A DNA stretch of 64,000 nt from Candidatus Zhuqueibacterota bacterium (GCA_029262055.1 JAJDAD010000011.1:1-64000); one strand, 5' to 3'; counted from the first letter of the stretch, positions 18,006 to 26,983 are shown. Numbers and translations are program-made. The notes: generated by a model from the letters alone, not told the origin.

Positions 18006-18401
18006 TTACTGATCCTCTCGATATCTTAGCAGAGCGAAAACGCCAAGCAGTCCAATTATTATTTCCAAAACGGTCGCCTGCACAAGCCCTTCAGCCGGCA
18101 TTCCATCAATTGCTAGGCTCAGAATTCGGGATATGCCATAGGAAAGGTATATCAAGGCGGATACCACTACGGAGGTAAAAGTTAATTGAGTCACGAAGGC
18201 GCCCAACATGACCAGAATTCCGCTTGCCAACAAGGCACCACCAGGAGCTCGTACTTCACTTAACAAACTGATATTACCCCCAAGGTCAATGCCGTTCCCC
18301 GCATGGAAAGCCACAGGCATAAACAAAATTGCGCCTCCGACTCCTGTCATAATCAAACCTGAGATAAGTAATATGGTCTTGAGCACTTTTGAATTTTTCA
18401 T
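18006..18401 (-). CDS. DUF4345-like four-helix membrane protein
   Basis: At 131 residues and with four TM helices this resembles DUF4345: an N-terminal helix (ILLISGLIMTGVGGAILFMP), then RAPGGALLASGILVMLGAF with the typical RAPGG turn, and two further helices. The start is the ATG at 18401, preceded by AAAAGGAG at good spacing. An upstream in-frame ATG at 18419 overlaps that ribosome site and is unlikely. Function is unknown. The gene stands alone on the minus strand, convergent with the oxidase operon. Confidence 0.75.
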   Translation of the reverse strand: MKNSKVLKTILLISGLIMTGVGGAILFMPVAFHAGNGIDLGGNISLLSEVRAPGGALLASGILVMLGAFVTQLTFTSVVVSALIYLSYGISRILSLAIDGMPAEGLVQATVLEIIIGLLGVFALLRYREDQ

Positions 18402-18518
18402 GTCTTCTCCTTTTGGCAATTATGGTGTTATCAAAAGCCCTTACAAATGACAACCCAAAACCGTATGATTCTAAAGTAATTGTCTGGTGGTTGTTCTCCC
18501 TCCCCAGTATCATTGAGC

Positions 18519-18575
18519 GACCGCAAAAGCGGTCAAACACCGTAGCCCAGGGTTAAACGTAGTGCAACCCTGGGC
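18519..18575. repeat. tandem hairpins (GACCGC-AAAA-GCGGTC and GCCCAGGGTT-11-AACCCTGGGC)
   Basis: Two perfect inverted repeats lie 10 bases apart. The first has 6-bp arms with an AAAA loop (18519-18534). The second has 10-bp arms with an 11-base loop (18545-18554 with 18566-18575). The arrangement suggests a palindromic intergenic element rather than a terminator, since no gene ends close by on either strand. Confidence 0.6.
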
Positions 18576-18695
18576 AAAAAGCACAAAACAGATGATGACC
18601 CTGAAGGGGGCAAACACCCTGCGACGGGCTCAGGGTATCAGCCACATATCACCTCCCTTGTTGAACGCCGTTGGGGTTGCAGTTGTGCGGATCTT

Positions 18696-18739
18696 CCGGC
18701 CCCAGGGTTGCCCAAAAACAGCGCAACCCTCGGCACCGG
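18696..18739. repeat. hairpin related to the 18545-18575 palindrome
   Basis: Arms AGGGTTGC (18704-18711) and GCAACCCT (18723-18730) are extended by outer CCGG/CCGG pairs. The AGGGTTGC core is shared with the palindrome 150 bases upstream. Both probably belong to one element family. Confidence 0.5.
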
Positions 18740-18879
18740 AATTTGACGCTTTCAGCGCCATGCGACAGATTCAGCACCCTGAATGCCCGTGCCTTGAAAC
18801 GCATGCCCATATCTCTACCTACTCTGCCACTAAATATTGAGCTGGCTCCTTATGAAGAATTCAACTCTTCATGTCTGCT

Positions 18880-19728
18880 CTACTCGCGCCAGGCGCCGGC
18901 AGCGGCGGCGTCCCGTGCATACTGTGCGAAATCACGTGGCTTGCGGCCCAGGGCACGCTGGATGCCATCGGTTATTTCTGAGTTACGACCGTCGAGAACG
19001 GTAGTAAACAAGTAGCTCGTCAATGACACTATCTCCGTGGGTACGCCCTGTTCTTTCATCCCGGCTGCGAAATCATCATGAGAGATCTGCACGTACCGAA
19101 TCTCACGTCCGGCTGCTTTAGCGATTTCCTGTACTGCCTCTGCAAATGTAAGGGGGGCCGGACCCGTCATCTCATAGAGCTTGCCGGCATGGCCTGCCCC
19201 GGTTAATGCCGCGACCGCAACCTCCGCGATGTCATCGGCATCAATAAACGGCTCCTTCACTTCTCCGACAGGCAGGAAGACCTCGCCGCCAAGAACCATT
19301 TCCTGCAAGAAGGCCTCACTGAAGTTCTGGCAAAACCAGCTTACGCGCAGGATTGTCCACTCAATACCGGACTGCTGTACGACCTGCTCACATTTTTGCG
19401 CTTCTTCCTCTCCGCGCCCGGAAAGCAGGACCAGGCGCTGGACACCGCTATGTTGCGCGAGAGCAGTAAACGTACGGATCGCTTCTACTGCTCCGGGAAC
19501 TGCCAGGTCGGGATAGAATGTCACATATACATTTACCATTCCCCGCAGAACGGCTTCCCAGGTGGCCGGTTCTTCCCAATCGAACGGAGGCGCACCGGCA
19601 CGTGAACCGATTCTGACCGGTACCTCGCGTGTCTTAAGCCGCTCCACCACACGCCGACCGGTCTTGCCAGTACCGCCAATCACCAAAGTGTTATCCGTTT
19701 GCTGCGTCTTCCTGTTCATGCTATGCAT
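18880..19728 (-). CDS. NmrA-like NAD(P)-binding reductase (atypical SDR)
   Basis: The 282-residue protein begins with a Rossmann motif, LVIGGTGKTGRRVVERL, the TGxxGxxG of atypical short-chain dehydrogenases. VNVYVTFYPDLAVPG and VQRLVLLSGRGEEEAQ follow the second and fourth strands. The usual catalytic YxxxK is absent, as in NmrA-like proteins that act as redox sensors or quinone/ether reductases. The ATG at 19728 is chosen because AAGGAGA precedes it; an upstream ATG at 19782 lacks one. An AraC-type regulator is transcribed divergently from 19868, so it may control this gene. The substrate is unknown. Confidence 0.85.
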   Translation of the reverse strand: MHSMNRKTQQTDNTLVIGGTGKTGRRVVERLKTREVPVRIGSRAGAPPFDWEEPATWEAVLRGMVNVYVTFYPDLAVPGAVEAIRTFTALAQHSGVQRLVLLSGRGEEEAQKCEQVVQQSGIEWTILRVSWFCQNFSEAFLQEMVLGGEVFLPVGEVKEPFIDADDIAEVAVAALTGAGHAGKLYEMTGPAPLTFAEAVQEIAKAAGREIRYVQISHDDFAAGMKEQGVPTEIVSLTSYLFTTVLDGRNSEITDGIQRALGRKPRDFAQYARDAAAAGAWRE

Positions 19729-19867
19729 TTTATTCTCCTTGTTCGTTTCAAGAATGTTAAGTGTTTGCTTGACATCCAGCATAACGATTCTTTTTTAGAG
19801 TGACAATGCCCATTACTCGCCATATCATGCCTAATCATCCAGAAATGTGGCTTGATTATAGGATGCG

Positions 19868-20866
19868 ATGATGGTATATTCAACAATTATGAGTGACTTA
19901 GTATCTGACACTGCCCGCACGGAGACCCTCTGGGCTTCCGTAGACCCGCTTGGGGAAGCGCTACACTTTTTGCACATGAGCGGCGTCATCTATACGCGCT
20001 CGGAACTCACTGCGCCGTGGGCCTGTGCCATGCCGGCGCTACCGGATTGCCTGATGTTCCATGTGGTGACGTCAGGTCATTGTTGGCTTGAAGTTGAAGG
20101 AATTGAGCCTCGTCGCCTGCAACCCGGCGATTTCGCCCTTGTGCCGCATGGCGAGGGGCACAGTATATTGAGCGCGCGGGGTGTTCCTGCGGCAAATCTT
20201 TTCGATCTCCCGCGTGAACAGGTCAGCGAACGGTATGAGATATTGCGGTATGGCAAAGGAGGAGCGGCGACCAGTCTGATATGCGGTGCTGTTCGCTTTG
20301 ACCATCCGGCAGCACACCATCTCGTTCGGCTCTTGCCGAAGTTAATCTACGTTGAGTCGTGGCGTTCGCCCCAGATGGAGTGGATTCAGAGCACGCTGCG
20401 CTTGATGGCGACCGAAGCCAGAGAACTGCGTCCTGGCGGTGAGACCATCATCACCCGCCTGGCAGACATTCTGGTAATACAGGCGATTCGCTCCTGGATG
20501 GCGGAAGACCCCTCGGCCCAAACGGGCTGGCTGGGCGCTCTGCACGATAAACAGATTGGGCGCGCTATCCTGCTTATTCAACGTAATCCCGCGCGGGCGT
20601 GGACCGTGGCATTGCTGGCGGATGAGATCGCCATGTCGCGTTCTGCCTTTGCGGCGCGTTTCAAGGAACTGGTGGGCGAGTCACCCATGCAGTACATTAC
20701 CCGGTGGCGAATGAACATGGCAGTAACGTGGCTCAAGGAAGAAAATGTGCCTGTGACCGAGCTTGCCGAGCGGGTCGGCTACCAATCCGAGGCGGCATTC
20801 AGCCGTGCTTTTAAGCGCTTCATTGGTGTTTCTCCGGGGTCTGTCCGGCGCAATGCTAAAGTATGA
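19868..20866 (+). CDS. AraC-family regulator with cupin sensing domain
   Basis: The protein is about 332 residues long. The N-terminal half is a cupin_6-type domain (SGHCWLEVEGIEPRRLQPGDFALVPHGEGH). The C-terminal 100 residues hold two AraC HTH motifs: WTVALLADEIAMSRSAFAARF and VPVTELAERVGYQSEAAFSR, followed by FKRFIGVSPGSVRR. It is divergent from the NmrA-like reductase with a 139-base gap, the usual layout for local control of a redox gene. The start is uncertain: ATG 19868 or ATG 19889 (MSDLVSD), neither with a strong ribosome site. Confidence 0.9.
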   Translation: MMVYSTIMSDLVSDTARTETLWASVDPLGEALHFLHMSGVIYTRSELTAPWACAMPALPDCLMFHVVTSGHCWLEVEGIEPRRLQPGDFALVPHGEGHSILSARGVPAANLFDLPREQVSERYEILRYGKGGAATSLICGAVRFDHPAAHHLVRLLPKLIYVESWRSPQMEWIQSTLRLMATEARELRPGGETIITRLADILVIQAIRSWMAEDPSAQTGWLGALHDKQIGRAILLIQRNPARAWTVALLADEIAMSRSAFAARFKELVGESPMQYITRWRMNMAVTWLKEENVPVTELAERVGYQSEAAFSRAFKRFIGVSPGSVRRNAKV

Positions 20867-20897
20867 ATTTTTCCGAGGAACATGCGTTTTGGGAATA

Positions 20898-20921
20898 GGT
20901 GGGTCAGGAAACTGATCCACC
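20898..20921. repeat. hairpin GGTGGGTCAG-GAAA-CTGATCCACC
   Basis: Ten-base arms with one G-T pair flank a GAAA tetraloop. It lies 32 bases after the AraC regulator stop and may end its transcript, though no U-run follows. The sequence and the bases after it (CCGACTAC) match the hairpin at 17948-17989, which continues CCGGACTAC. Confidence 0.6.
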
Positions 20922-21037
20922 CTACCGACTACGAACTCAGATACGACGAAGTTCAAATAATAATGGCGGCCAACAATGGCTCGGGTTTAGGCAGTTCGCA
21001 GAGATCCTGAATGTTACTTATGAGTAGTGGGGGATAG

Positions 21038-22609
21038 ATGAGGAACGTGCTCTTGTGGTTAACTTCATTCTTGACCTTAAGTTCCTGTGTTGATGATTAT
21101 GGGCCTGCAGCAAGATTGCGGAACAAAATTACCGATGCTGATACCGTTTCGGTATTGGAGCTTGGCAACATACCGTTTGAGGATGAATATGAATGGCGGT
21201 TCAACTACTGGATTCCTAGGCGCGTTCGATTCTCACGCCTAGACTCAGTGCCAAAAGAGATAGGTTTGTTCAAGAGCCTTCAGAAACTCTATCTTAACGA
21301 AAACAACCTCAGCAGTCTGCCTGACGAGTTTAGTCGATTACGTAAGCTGACCGACTTGGATCTCAGCGCCAATAAGTTTGAATCGGTGCCTGAGGCTGTT
21401 GGAGGATTTGACCAGCTTGAATTTCTTAAGCTGGATAGTAACCCGATAAGGCAGTTTCCAATCTTCTGTACTAGATTGAAGAAATTGAAAGGATTAGATT
21501 TGAGTGGTACGGATATTCAATATCTACCATCCGAAATTGGTGACTTAACAGAGCTGCAATACCTTTCACTAAGCTCTACGATTAAGCAGATACCACCAGA
21601 AATCGGCAAATTACGCAACCTTGAATACTTCAGGTTGGCTGCTGGAAGTTTACTCGATCTCCCAAAAGAAATGGGGGATCTGAAAAAACTAAGAGTTCTT
21701 GAATTAGGGGGTAATCGTTTGACAGACCTGCCACATGAATTCAAAACCCTCGCTGAAATTAGTAGCCTCGACATATCTAATAATCGATTCGCAGAGTTTC
21801 CAGCTGAGATCACGAAGATGACCAATCTTGTCGAGCTGAAGGCAATAGAAAATACTTTTGACGAATTGCCACCGGGAATTGGCCGATTAAGGAAGCTAGC
21901 AAAACTAGAATTGAAAGGGAACCGTCTTAGGAGTTTGCCGCCCTCAATCGGACAACTTGATGGGCTTGTTGTGCTTGACCTACAGGATAATAACCTAGAG
22001 AGTATACCGAGACAAATAGCAAATCTTCGAAATTTAGAAAAACTTTACATAGCGAACAACGCTCTGCGGGCACTGCCTAGCAACCTTGAGGGTTTAAGAA
22101 ACCTTGGTGACTTGGACTTATCACACAATGAACTCATAGAATTGCCCGGTTCGATTGGATCATTACACCTGTGGTCCTTGGATGTTAGGGATAACAAGCT
22201 ATCTTCATTACCAGTTGAATTTTCTGAAATGGACCGCCTCACCCATCTATATTTAGACAATAATAACTTTTATGAATTTCCCCATGCTGTACTTTTCTTA
22301 AAGTCTCTCAATGAGCTGCATTTGAGGAACAACCCAATTTCGATATTACCTAGTCAAATTTCTAACCTTGGGTTTTTGTCCTATCTCTATTTAAGCGGAA
22401 CTGCTCTTACCGAAGTGCCTTACGAAATCACCTTGTGTAATAGCTTAAAAGTGCTAAGTTTAACCAAGACACAAGTCACAGACTTTCCTCTTGAATTAAC
22501 AGCAATGACAAGTCTGAAAACGGTTTTTCTAAGTAGTGAAAGGTTCACAGAGCAGCAAAAAAGACGCTTGCGTAAACGGTTCTCCAATATCAATCTATTT
22601 TTTAAGTAA
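21038..22609 (+). CDS. leucine-rich-repeat lipoprotein
   Basis: This 523-residue protein starts with a lipoprotein signal (LWLTSFLTLSSC, lipobox Cys about residue 17). Nearly the whole mature part consists of about 18-20 LRRs of 22-23 residues with the pattern L..L..LDLS.N.L..LP..I, for example LRKLTDLDLSANKFESVP. This is the plant-like/ROC-type LRR consensus. There is no GTPase, kinase or enzyme domain, so it is probably a surface-exposed or periplasmic protein-binding scaffold. GGGGGAT precedes the ATG. A mini-frame of 8 codons (21011-21037) ends exactly before the start. A 194-bp tandem duplication lies downstream. Confidence 0.85.
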   Translation: MRNVLLWLTSFLTLSSCVDDYGPAARLRNKITDADTVSVLELGNIPFEDEYEWRFNYWIPRRVRFSRLDSVPKEIGLFKSLQKLYLNENNLSSLPDEFSRLRKLTDLDLSANKFESVPEAVGGFDQLEFLKLDSNPIRQFPIFCTRLKKLKGLDLSGTDIQYLPSEIGDLTELQYLSLSSTIKQIPPEIGKLRNLEYFRLAAGSLLDLPKEMGDLKKLRVLELGGNRLTDLPHEFKTLAEISSLDISNNRFAEFPAEITKMTNLVELKAIENTFDELPPGIGRLRKLAKLELKGNRLRSLPPSIGQLDGLVVLDLQDNNLESIPRQIANLRNLEKLYIANNALRALPSNLEGLRNLGDLDLSHNELIELPGSIGSLHLWSLDVRDNKLSSLPVEFSEMDRLTHLYLDNNNFYEFPHAVLFLKSLNELHLRNNPISILPSQISNLGFLSYLYLSGTALTEVPYEITLCNSLKVLSLTKTQVTDFPLELTAMTSLKTVFLSSERFTEQQKRRLRKRFSNINLFFK

Positions 22610-22634
22610 TTCTTTAGAACTGGCTTGTTTCTTT

Positions 22635-22828
22635 AGTCGGAGTAGGTTGGGTTCATCTTTTTGAACCCAGCTCCTTCACTAAATTCCAAAAGCTTCTTGC
22701 ATTTAGTCACGATCGACCGAATTCTCTGAATCTCTCTGGAACAAATTCCCGAGCAGAGAATATGGGCTAAATCCGTGCCTGTTGCATGCTGCCCCGACCC
22801 TGTTCGAGAAAGACTCCTCCTGAATGAC
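22635..22828. repeat. 194-bp direct tandem repeat, copy 1
   Basis: It starts AGTCGGAGTAGG and is repeated immediately at 22829 with about four substitutions in 194 bases. It contains the hairpin TTGGGTTCA-TCTTTT-TGAACCCA (22647-22669), which could also end LRR transcripts. Confidence 0.9.
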
Positions 22829-23022
22829 AGTCGGAGTAGGTTGGGTTCATCTTTTTGAACCCAACTCCTTCACTCAATTCCAAAAGCTTCTTGCATTTAG
22901 TCACGATCGACCGAATTCTCTGAATCTCTCTGGAACAAATTCCCGGGCAGAGAATATGGGCTAAATCCGTGCCTGTTGCATGCTGCCCCGACCCTGTTCG
23001 AGAAAAACTCCTCCTGAATGAC
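22829..23022. repeat. 194-bp direct tandem repeat, copy 2
   Basis: This is the second head-to-tail copy. In this copy the hairpin arm is perfect over 9 bp (TTGGGTTCA/TGAACCCAA). It ends CTCCTCCTGAATGAC, and the same end sequence is found at 26921-26934. Confidence 0.9.
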
Positions 23023-23073
23023 AGTGACCGCGAGATTTGTGCTCAATGCCCGGCTTCATGAATTATCCGGGCT
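23009..23073. repeat. 65-bp dispersed 3'-end element, copy A
   Basis: This block aligns without gaps to 26921-26985. Both ends are strongly conserved (TCCTCCTGAATGAC and TTCATGAATTAT.C.GGCT) and the middle is diverged. On the minus strand it begins within a few bases after the stop of acs, as copy B does for the OB-fold gene. Confidence 0.7.
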
Positions 23074-23077
23074 GACG

Positions 23078-24988
23078 CTATTCTTCCAGTGTGCTCAAAT
23101 CGCCTTCGTCTACTCCCTGGGCCCGCGCTTTCAAGACGCGTCTCATGATTTTTCCGCTGCGGGTCTTCGGTAGCGTTTCTACGAACGTGACCGATTCCGG
23201 GCGAGCAATCGGTCCTATCTCATGGCCAACGTGTTTTCTCAAAGTTTCTTCCAGATCCGGGCTGCCGCTCACACCTGCGCGCAGGATAACGTAGGCGTAG
23301 ATAGCATTCCCCTTCACTTCATGCGGTAAAGCGATGGTGGCGGCCTCGGAAACATCAGGATGACTTACGAGCGCGCTCTCCACCTCCGCGGTTCCCAGGC
23401 GATAGCCGCTGACCTTGATCACGTCATCAATCCGGCCGATGATCCAGACGTACCCATCTTCATCGATGCGGGCGGAGTCACCCGCTTTATACCAGCCTTG
23501 TTTTTCATAGTCTTTCCAATAGACCTCAACATAGCGATCGGAGTCGCCGAAGATGGTGCGGGCCATTCCGGGCCACGGTGCTTTGAGCACGAGCTTGCCT
23601 TCCTCGCCCGCAGCGACTTCTTTGCCATCGTCGTCGACCACCGCAACCTCGTTACCAAAAAATGGCTTGGTGGCTGAGCCCGGTTTCAACGGCGTAATGG
23701 GCAGGGGCGTGATCATGAAGCCGCCGGTTTCTGTTTGCCACCAGGTATCCATGATCGGACAGCGCCCCTCGCCGATGACTTCGTGGTACCAGCGCCAGGC
23801 CTCGGGATTAATCGGTTCGCCGACCGATCCCAGCAAGCGCAGCGTGCTCAGGTCGTGACGCTTGGGCCACTGGTCGCCGAAACGCATTAGTCCCCGGATG
23901 GCAGTCGGGGAGGTGTACAGAATTGTGATCCCGTATTTTTCAATCATCTGCCACCAACGATTGGGATAGGGATGGTTGGGCGCCCCTTCATACATCATGA
24001 TGGTAGCGCCGTTGATGAGCGGACCGTAGACGATATAGCTATGACCGGTGATCCAGCCCGGGTCGGCGGCACACCACCAACGGTCTTCATCCTTTATGTC
24101 AAAAACATACTTGTGCGTCGTTGAGGTGTAGACCGAGTAGCCACCGTGTGTGTGCAAAACGCCTTTCGGCCGCCCGGTGGTGCCGGAAGTGTAGAGGATG
24201 AACAGCATATCTTCAGCGTCCATCTCTTCCGTCGTACATTTAGCGCTTGCTATCGGCAACCCCATCAGGTCGTGGTACCAGAAGTCGCGATCATTTTCCA
24301 TATAAACTTCTTGTCCCGTGCGCTGCACCGTGATACAGACCTCGATCGTTGCGGAGCGTCCCATGGCTTCGTTGGCAATGCCTTTCAGGTCGGTGATTTT
24401 TCCCCGCCGCCAGCCGCCGTCGGCCGTCACTAATACCCGGCTTTGCGCGTCCTGGATCCGTTCAGCCAACGCCTCGACACTGAAGCCGCCATACACGACG
24501 CTGTGCGCTGCGCCGATTTTGGCGCAAGCCAACATAGCGATGGCCAGCTCCGGTATTTGTGGCATGTAAATGGTGACGATTTCGCCTTTTCTTACTCCCA
24601 TGCTTTTGAGAACATTGGCAAATTTTGACACTTCGCGGTTCAGGGCATGGTAGGAAAATGTTCTGACGTCGCCGGGCTCGCCTTCCCAGATCAGAGCCAG
24701 CTTGTTGCGGCGCTGGGTTTGCAAGTGACGATCGATGGCGTTGTGGATGATGTTGATCTTGCCGCCGGTGAACCACTTGTAGAATGGCTTGTTGTCGTCA
24801 TCCAAAACGCGATCCCACTTCTTATACCACTCGAGGTTGGATGCCTCATCGGCCCAGAAGCCTTCCCGGTCTGCAACAGAGCGTTTATAAAGCGTGTCGT
24901 AGTCCTTTACATGTGCGTTTTCCACAATGGACTTGTCGGGTTGATAAACGTCAGATTGGTGCTGCGCAGCGGTACTCGACTTAGCCAT
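23078..24988 (-). CDS. acs: acetyl-CoA synthetase (acetate-CoA ligase, AMP-forming)
   Basis: At 636 residues this is full length. The AMP-binding motif YTSGTTGRPKG and the WWQTETGG stretch are intact. The C-terminal domain carries PKTRSGKIMRR, where Lys613 is the catalytic lysine that acetylation controls in this family. GWITGHSYIVYGPL is diagnostic of acetyl-CoA synthetases. The enzyme turns acetate, ATP and CoA into acetyl-CoA in the cytoplasm. A strong ribosome site (AAGGAGAG) precedes the ATG. It is the last of a run of minus-strand genes with large gaps, so it probably has its own promoter. Confidence 0.96.
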   Translation of the reverse strand: MAKSSTAAQHQSDVYQPDKSIVENAHVKDYDTLYKRSVADREGFWADEASNLEWYKKWDRVLDDDNKPFYKWFTGGKINIIHNAIDRHLQTQRRNKLALIWEGEPGDVRTFSYHALNREVSKFANVLKSMGVRKGEIVTIYMPQIPELAIAMLACAKIGAAHSVVYGGFSVEALAERIQDAQSRVLVTADGGWRRGKITDLKGIANEAMGRSATIEVCITVQRTGQEVYMENDRDFWYHDLMGLPIASAKCTTEEMDAEDMLFILYTSGTTGRPKGVLHTHGGYSVYTSTTHKYVFDIKDEDRWWCAADPGWITGHSYIVYGPLINGATIMMYEGAPNHPYPNRWWQMIEKYGITILYTSPTAIRGLMRFGDQWPKRHDLSTLRLLGSVGEPINPEAWRWYHEVIGEGRCPIMDTWWQTETGGFMITPLPITPLKPGSATKPFFGNEVAVVDDDGKEVAAGEEGKLVLKAPWPGMARTIFGDSDRYVEVYWKDYEKQGWYKAGDSARIDEDGYVWIIGRIDDVIKVSGYRLGTAEVESALVSHPDVSEAATIALPHEVKGNAIYAYVILRAGVSGSPDLEETLRKHVGHEIGPIARPESVTFVETLPKTRSGKIMRRVLKARAQGVDEGDLSTLEE

Positions 24989-25224
24989 TTGAACTCTCCT
25001 TGCTTGGGTTAATCAGTGTCTGACCGGAAAGTCTCTCCGGACAAATAGGGCCTTGGCTCATGAATCCCGGCCGCAATTGTAACCAGGGAATGCAGGGTCG
25101 CTTCCGAGCGGATACTGATTGCACATCTGAATTGATTGAAATAGATATTATACAACGTGGACGGTAGATTTGCAAATGGAAATCCCACGCCGGACCGAGG
25201 CCCGGGTACAACGCCCCAGCCCTG

Positions 25225-26505
25225 TCACCTGGTCAGAACAAGCATCCTGGTTGCCTCGGACTTATCTGTTTGCAGCCGAAACAGGTAGATGCTGCTGGCC
25301 ACGGGCCGACTCCGCCCATCCGTCCCATCCCAGGAAACCACGTGTTCACCGGCCGTCAAAGGTTGATCCAGCAGGGTGGCGACCAGCTGTCCTTTGAGGT
25401 TAAAAATTCTGCCGGTGACATGGCCCGCTGCCGGCAACCTGAACCGGAAGTTGGTTGCAGGGTTAAACGGGTTGGGGTAGTTTTGCTCCAGAGAAAAATC
25501 GTCCCCCGGTTGCTCTGTTCGCGCCACAACCGAGGTCACCACCAATCCCAGATAATCTCCGATGCCGTGCAACAAAGCAAAAGCCGTCTGGTCATATTCT
25601 CCGGCGGACGGGCAGTTCATATCTTCATAGGTCAGCGCCATCACCGACTCACCGTGATTGAGCCAGAACCAGCTCTCCGGAAAGCGCGTCGGCGTGCCAC
25701 TGGTCCAACTCACAAAATAGTGCCAGGGTTCGACGCCGCCCGGGAAGTAGCTGCGCACGCCGCCGATAAAGTCTTGCTCCAATACCGTGAAATCAGTCGA
25801 GGTGCCGGCAGCATCGTGATAAACAAAAAACCTTTTGCACGCAATGGCGGAGTGCATGTTCATGGCCGCGGCAATCGGCGCGTCGGAAGACATGAGTTCG
25901 GTGAAACGAGCCCGCAGGACGGCGACTTCCGGTTCTACCGGACTCTTGTTCCAATTGCTTTCGATATCGATGCCGTTGGCATTTTGCCGGGGAAACTCCA
26001 ACTCCACACCATCGGGGTTGTACATGGGGATGATGTAGAAAGTACAGCTTTCCCGCATAAACTGTGCAAAGCCGTCTTCGGCGATCAGCAGATTGATCAA
26101 TTCGTCCGTCACCCACCACGCTTGCACTTCGTTGGGATGGGTACGAGCATGGACAAAGACCGTCCTTCTGGGTTCCCCGACAGGCAAGTCCGAAGTAATG
26201 GTCAATTGCCAAATAGCCCGATTTTGCCCGCTCGCACCAAGGGAGTCGATGGTGACGTACGGACTTTGCCGCCAGCGCTCCAGGTCCTGCAGAAGGTCAT
26301 CATAGCCGTAGCCCCAATGATCGCCGAGTTGCCGCAACTGTTGCATGGCAAGCTGTTCGTCGTAACCGCATTTGTCATGGACAACGTCCTGAAGATCGAG
26401 AGTCAAAGGCTGGGCCGTAAGGCCCTGTGCAGCGACCACACAACAGAGCATGATTGCGGAAACGCGGGCGCGCTGGCAAAAAACTTTGGCAGATAAACAG
26501 ATCAT
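25225..26505 (-). CDS. secreted M14 zinc carboxypeptidase with YPNPFNP C-terminal domain
   Basis: This 426-residue protein has a signal peptide in its first 32 residues. The M14 fold shows the zinc pair His123/Glu126 (THPNE), Arg and Asn substrate residues downstream (NPDGVEL, NANGIDIESNWN), the third zinc His in NMHSAI, and the catalytic Glu in LTYEDMNCPS. The last 85 residues start QNYPNPFNPATNF and end in a FlgD-like Ig domain (MLVLTR). This suggests outer-membrane export by a type IX-like route. It removes C-terminal residues from extracellular peptides. The start lacks a clear ribosome site; ATG 26451 is an alternative but would cut the signal peptide. Confidence 0.9.
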   Translation of the reverse strand: MICLSAKVFCQRARVSAIMLCCVVAAQGLTAQPLTLDLQDVVHDKCGYDEQLAMQQLRQLGDHWGYGYDDLLQDLERWRQSPYVTIDSLGASGQNRAIWQLTITSDLPVGEPRRTVFVHARTHPNEVQAWWVTDELINLLIAEDGFAQFMRESCTFYIIPMYNPDGVELEFPRQNANGIDIESNWNKSPVEPEVAVLRARFTELMSSDAPIAAAMNMHSAIACKRFFVYHDAAGTSTDFTVLEQDFIGGVRSYFPGGVEPWHYFVSWTSGTPTRFPESWFWLNHGESVMALTYEDMNCPSAGEYDQTAFALLHGIGDYLGLVVTSVVARTEQPGDDFSLEQNYPNPFNPATNFRFRLPAAGHVTGRIFNLKGQLVATLLDQPLTAGEHVVSWDGTDGRSRPVASSIYLFRLQTDKSEATRMLVLTR

Positions 26506-26983
26506 ATTGGCTCTATGTTGTTTAGTGTGGGTAAAGTAGTACTCTTATTACGGTCTTTAGCCACGGATTCACGCTGATGAAACACGGATTCTGTCTATTT
26601 CAATTTGCGAAACGTTTGAATTCTACTTTCTCTTTACCGAAAATTGATTCGTAATCCTGCTTTGATTTCTGTGGCCTTCAATTCATTGCGTAGTTGCGGC
26701 TCATCCAGGGAATTGTACCTTTTCGCAACTTTAACAATTCAACCTGTAATGCCTTTTGATGTAATCTCATTTTATCCGTGTCGAATCTGTGTGAAACCGT
26801 GGCTCACTTTTTCCCCAATTACCCACATCAAACAACATAGAACCATCCTTGTCATCCTGGAAGGATCTTTTGGTAAAACCTGTGCCCGTTGATAGCTACC
26901 GGACACGGTCAATAAAGGATTCCTCCTGAATGACCGTGGTTGTTTGATTTGCCCTTAGGATGCGGATTCATGAATTATTCAGG
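26506..26983. other. gene-free stretch with degenerate repeats
   Basis: The gap between the OB-fold lipoprotein stop (26984) and the carboxypeptidase start has no supported gene. It holds a short direct repeat (CACGGATTC near 26561-26590) and ends in the 65-bp element copy B. Confidence 0.5.

Larger units (their letters stand above)
18402..18879. other. gene-free stretch with palindromic elements
   Basis: The 478 bases between the DUF4345 start and the NmrA-like stop hold three hairpins (18519-18534, 18545-18575, 18696-18739) built on an AACCCTGGGC/AGGGTTGC theme. No gene is supported; the 92-codon plus-strand frame across it reads through the palindromes and has no family. Confidence 0.5.
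22610..23077. other. gene-free stretch filled by a tandem duplication
   Basis: The interval between the LRR gene and the acetyl-CoA synthetase stop contains two 194-bp direct copies (22635-23022) and a 65-bp block (23009-23073) shared with the 3' side of the OB-fold lipoprotein gene. No coding frame is supported. Confidence 0.7.

Noticed and set aside
18562-18840. 92-codon plus-strand frame in the palindrome cluster
   Set aside because: It is made of the palindromic repeats themselves and has no ribosome site or family.
22635-23022. CRISPR array
   Set aside because: Only two long 194-bp copies with no short repeat-spacer pattern and no cas genes.
25270-26496. 408-codon plus-strand frame opposite the M14 carboxypeptidase
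   Set aside because: The minus strand shows a signal peptide, intact zinc motifs and a sorting domain; the antisense product has none.
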